A DNA stretch of 8,275 bases from an uncultured Lachnospiraceae bacterium (GTDB lineage: Bacteria; Bacillota; Clostridia; Lachnospirales; Lachnospiraceae), in contig CANTGP010000122.1 of NCBI GenBank assembly GCA_947653315.1, positions 1-8,275 on the forward strand. Direction: 5' to 3'. Positions 6,780 to 8,275 of this stretch are shown here, piece after piece. The notes under the pieces were generated by a model. That model worked only from the letters and a program-made list of their open reading frames with translations. It ran no database searches and was not told where the DNA came from. Position 1 is the first letter of the stretch; every line of letters starts with the position of its first letter. The position numbers were made by a program, and so were the translations under genes.

Positions 6780-7244
6780 TCAATAAAGATTTTTTATTAA
6801 ATCATCCGTTCTTTTTTCATTCTCGCAAAAATCCTTAATTTTATATAAAACATCCATTTTTTTGCATTTCTTGGGCAAGGAAATTCCAAATATCATTTGA
6901 TACAAATGCCTTAATTCCTCCACGGATATTTTTTTCAATATTATATTTTTCTCTGCTTCCACAATATCGGAGCCAAAAATGCATTCTAAGTTCCCCTTAA
7001 AATATTCCAATGCCTGATCGCGTGTTTGAACAGCCAATATATCCGAAGAAATACTCTGCTTCTTTTTTAAGGTTATATTATCTTCAAAATTAAGCACTTT
7101 TTTTACTTCTTCCGGTTTATATTTTATTTTACTGAGAATCTCTGCATTCAAAAAAAATGCCGCCTTATCATTTTGTCCCATAAAATATAATCCTTCATAT
7201 AAATCCAGTAAATCACCTTTTATTTTTTCATGGTAACTGTTCAT
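6780..7244 (-). CDS. Unknown 154-residue partner of the ParA-like ATPase, possible SAP/Rho-N-like C-terminus
   Basis: I do not recognise a family. The ATG (7244-7242) overlaps the stop of the ParA-like gene as ATGA and has GGAGG 7 bases upstream, inside that gene's end, so the two are translationally coupled and probably work together. Residues 1-50 are mostly helical (HEKIKGDLLDLYEGLYFMG). Residues 51-103 are mixed, with Lys-rich patches. Residues 106-138 (ISVEELRHLYQMIFG, then LPKKCKKMDVLYKIKDF) follow the helix, turn, basic loop, helix pattern of SAP or Rho N-terminal folds that bind nucleic acid; this is inference from pattern only. There is no signal peptide, membrane segment or catalytic motif, and no ParB-like helix-turn-helix or KorB signature. 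The AT-rich codon use matches the ParA gene and differs from everything to the left, suggesting joint transfer. Confidence 0.85.
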   Translation of the reverse strand: MNSYHEKIKGDLLDLYEGLYFMGQNDKAAFFLNAEILSKIKYKPEEVKKVLNFEDNITLKKKQSISSDILAVQTRDQALEYFKGNLECIFGSDIVEAEKNIILKKISVEELRHLYQMIFGISLPKKCKKMDVLYKIKDFCENEKRTDDLIKNLY

Positions 7245-8254
7245 TTTTGATCCTCCAAAATTTCCAATACGGCATTAGATATTGTCTCATAAGATGGCGT
7301 TTGTATTCCGTGATCCGTATTTTGGGGAATACTTTCACCCCCTGAGCGATTATCCCTGTGCCCTATGTATTCACCAAATATATTATATATGCTGGATCCG
7401 TCTCCCGTTTTACCGCTTCTGAATTTCTTGTATTTTTCCATTGACACAACAGACTTAACACCTGTTATTTTATTAATATTACTGTCTAAGCTAACTATTT
7501 GTGAACTATTATCCGCATTTCCCCTCCGTTGTTTATACAGCGTTTCAAATACACCAATCAATCTTGTTTTTTGTCCAAATACCTTATTAACCAAAATTCC
7601 CCCAATGCTCTCATGCATAATATATTTCATATATGTCTTCTCAATTTCCGAAATATAATCCGCAACACCTTTGGTGCTTATTTCATCAATAATTGTAGGA
7701 ACTATATAAAAATCAGATTCCAAAAAAGCGCTCTGAATCAGGATATTACTGGTTGGAGGGCAATCAATAAACAAATAATCATAATCAAGCTCCCTAATAT
7801 CTGACACAAGCAAATGAATCAAGAAAATATTATTCACATTTTTTTCCATCCTTTGGGCTAACTCATTCAACCTGCAATTTTCAAAGCTAATACTGGATGG
7901 AATAAAAAATAAATGATTACCATATTCCTTTTTATTTATGCCTACACACAATTTCTCCCAATTTTCTTTGCCTAATACAGTCAATTTTTTACCATATAAA
8001 AGCTCGAAATCAATATCCTTTTTGGAATTAATATATCTCATATAAAGCTCTATCACATAATTTAAAACAGAATCCGCCTTATAATCGCTCAGCGCCAAAC
8101 TATCACCACAACAAATATTGCTAAGGGAACATTGCGGATCCAAATCTACCAACAAAACTTTTTTCCCATTCTTTGCAAAATAAGTTGCCACCTGATATAC
8201 ACTTGTTGTCTTTCCTACACCACCTTTATAATTCCCCCAAATGATCGTTTTCAT
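7241..8254 (-). CDS. ParA/Soj-type ATPase (337 residues)
   Basis: This is a Walker-type ATPase of the ParA/MinD group (AAA_31 or CbiA-like), proteins that bind DNA or membranes in an ATP-dependent way to position plasmids, chromosomes or protein complexes. The deviant Walker A KGGVGKTT is at 10-17 with signature Lys10, the A' motif VDLDPQ at 36-41, and Walker B FIDCPP at 162-167, followed by a ParA-like IVPTIIDEISTKG (184-196). Residues 50-115 contain a longer insertion than I expect in Soj. The tail from about 280 (Gly/Ser/Asn-rich, GKTGDGSS, RSGGES) looks disordered before a short helix (323-334). The ATG at 8254 has GGGAGG 7 bases upstream. The next gene starts on its stop codon. No ParB gene or parS-like repeat is visible, so it is probably not a standard chromosome partition gene but part of an acquired element. 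Confidence 0.9.
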   Translation of the reverse strand: MKTIIWGNYKGGVGKTTSVYQVATYFAKNGKKVLLVDLDPQCSLSNICCGDSLALSDYKADSVLNYVIELYMRYINSKKDIDFELLYGKKLTVLGKENWEKLCVGINKKEYGNHLFFIPSSISFENCRLNELAQRMEKNVNNIFLIHLLVSDIRELDYDYLFIDCPPTSNILIQSAFLESDFYIVPTIIDEISTKGVADYISEIEKTYMKYIMHESIGGILVNKVFGQKTRLIGVFETLYKQRRGNADNSSQIVSLDSNINKITGVKSVVSMEKYKKFRSGKTGDGSSIYNIFGEYIGHRDNRSGGESIPQNTDHGIQTPSYETISNAVLEILEDQK

Positions 8255-8275
8255 TATAATTCCTCCCTTTTACAT
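8255..8275 (-). other. Window end: ribosome binding site of the ParA-like gene and possible end of an upstream gene
   Basis: Read leftward, this holds ATGTAA, then GGGAGG (8267-8262) and 7 bases before the ParA start. The TAA at 8272-8270 may be the stop of another gene in the same operon entering from the right, since there is no room here for a promoter. Too little is visible to say more. Confidence 0.3.

Noticed and set aside
7241..8254. ParA-like gene as the chromosomal soj of a parAB locus, or as nitrogenase NifH or MinD
   Set aside because: No parB, parS-like repeats or replication-origin genes are nearby. The sequence lacks NifH cysteine motifs, and the C-terminus does not look like a MinD membrane helix.

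Overview
The window looks like chromosomal DNA of a Gram-positive clostridial bacterium, most likely Lachnospiraceae. The proteins are Firmicutes types (Rex, a YdiF-like ABC-F ATPase, an EndoA-type MazF), the Shine-Dalgarno sequences are strong, and an ABC-F gene next to rex recalls ydiF-moaC-rex of Bacillus subtilis. The family assignment is inference from gene content and order.

Positions 1-4683 read leftward as one set: rex, a conserved coiled-coil protein of unknown function, nnr (NAD(P)HX repair), alr (alanine racemase) and the first 67 codons of a mazF-type mRNA interferase cut by the window edge. nnr and alr overlap by 8 bases. A consensus promoter (TTGACA-N17-TATAAT) lies before rex. 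A long hairpin between the unknown gene and nnr may split the set into two units. No antitoxin gene precedes mazF.

Positions 4684-4820 form a divergent control region. The -35 boxes of the rex promoter and of a rightward promoter for the ABC-F gene are the two arms of one 16-base palindrome, TGTCAATGAATTGACA, which resembles a clostridial Rex operator. Redox (NADH/NAD+) control of both directions is therefore plausible. The ABC-F gene (4821-6758) encodes a full two-domain ribosome-associated ATPase with a C-terminal coiled coil. Its third-base usage changes strongly along its length. A perfect 15-bp inverted repeat covers its stop codon.

Positions 6780-8275 are sharply more AT-rich (about 30-33% G+C in sampled lines, against 47-67% in sampled lines to the left). 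They hold a leftward two-gene unit: a ParA/Soj-type ATPase and, joined by an ATGA overlap, a 154-residue protein with no recognised family except a possible SAP/Rho-N-like C-terminal fold. This pair looks acquired and is the least explained part of the window.

Three genes (nnr, rex, ABC-F) are called here from GTG codons because the Shine-Dalgarno sequences, and for rex the promoter, rule against the longer ATG/TTG frames. No RNA gene, CRISPR array, insertion sequence or gene-free stretch over 300 bases was seen.
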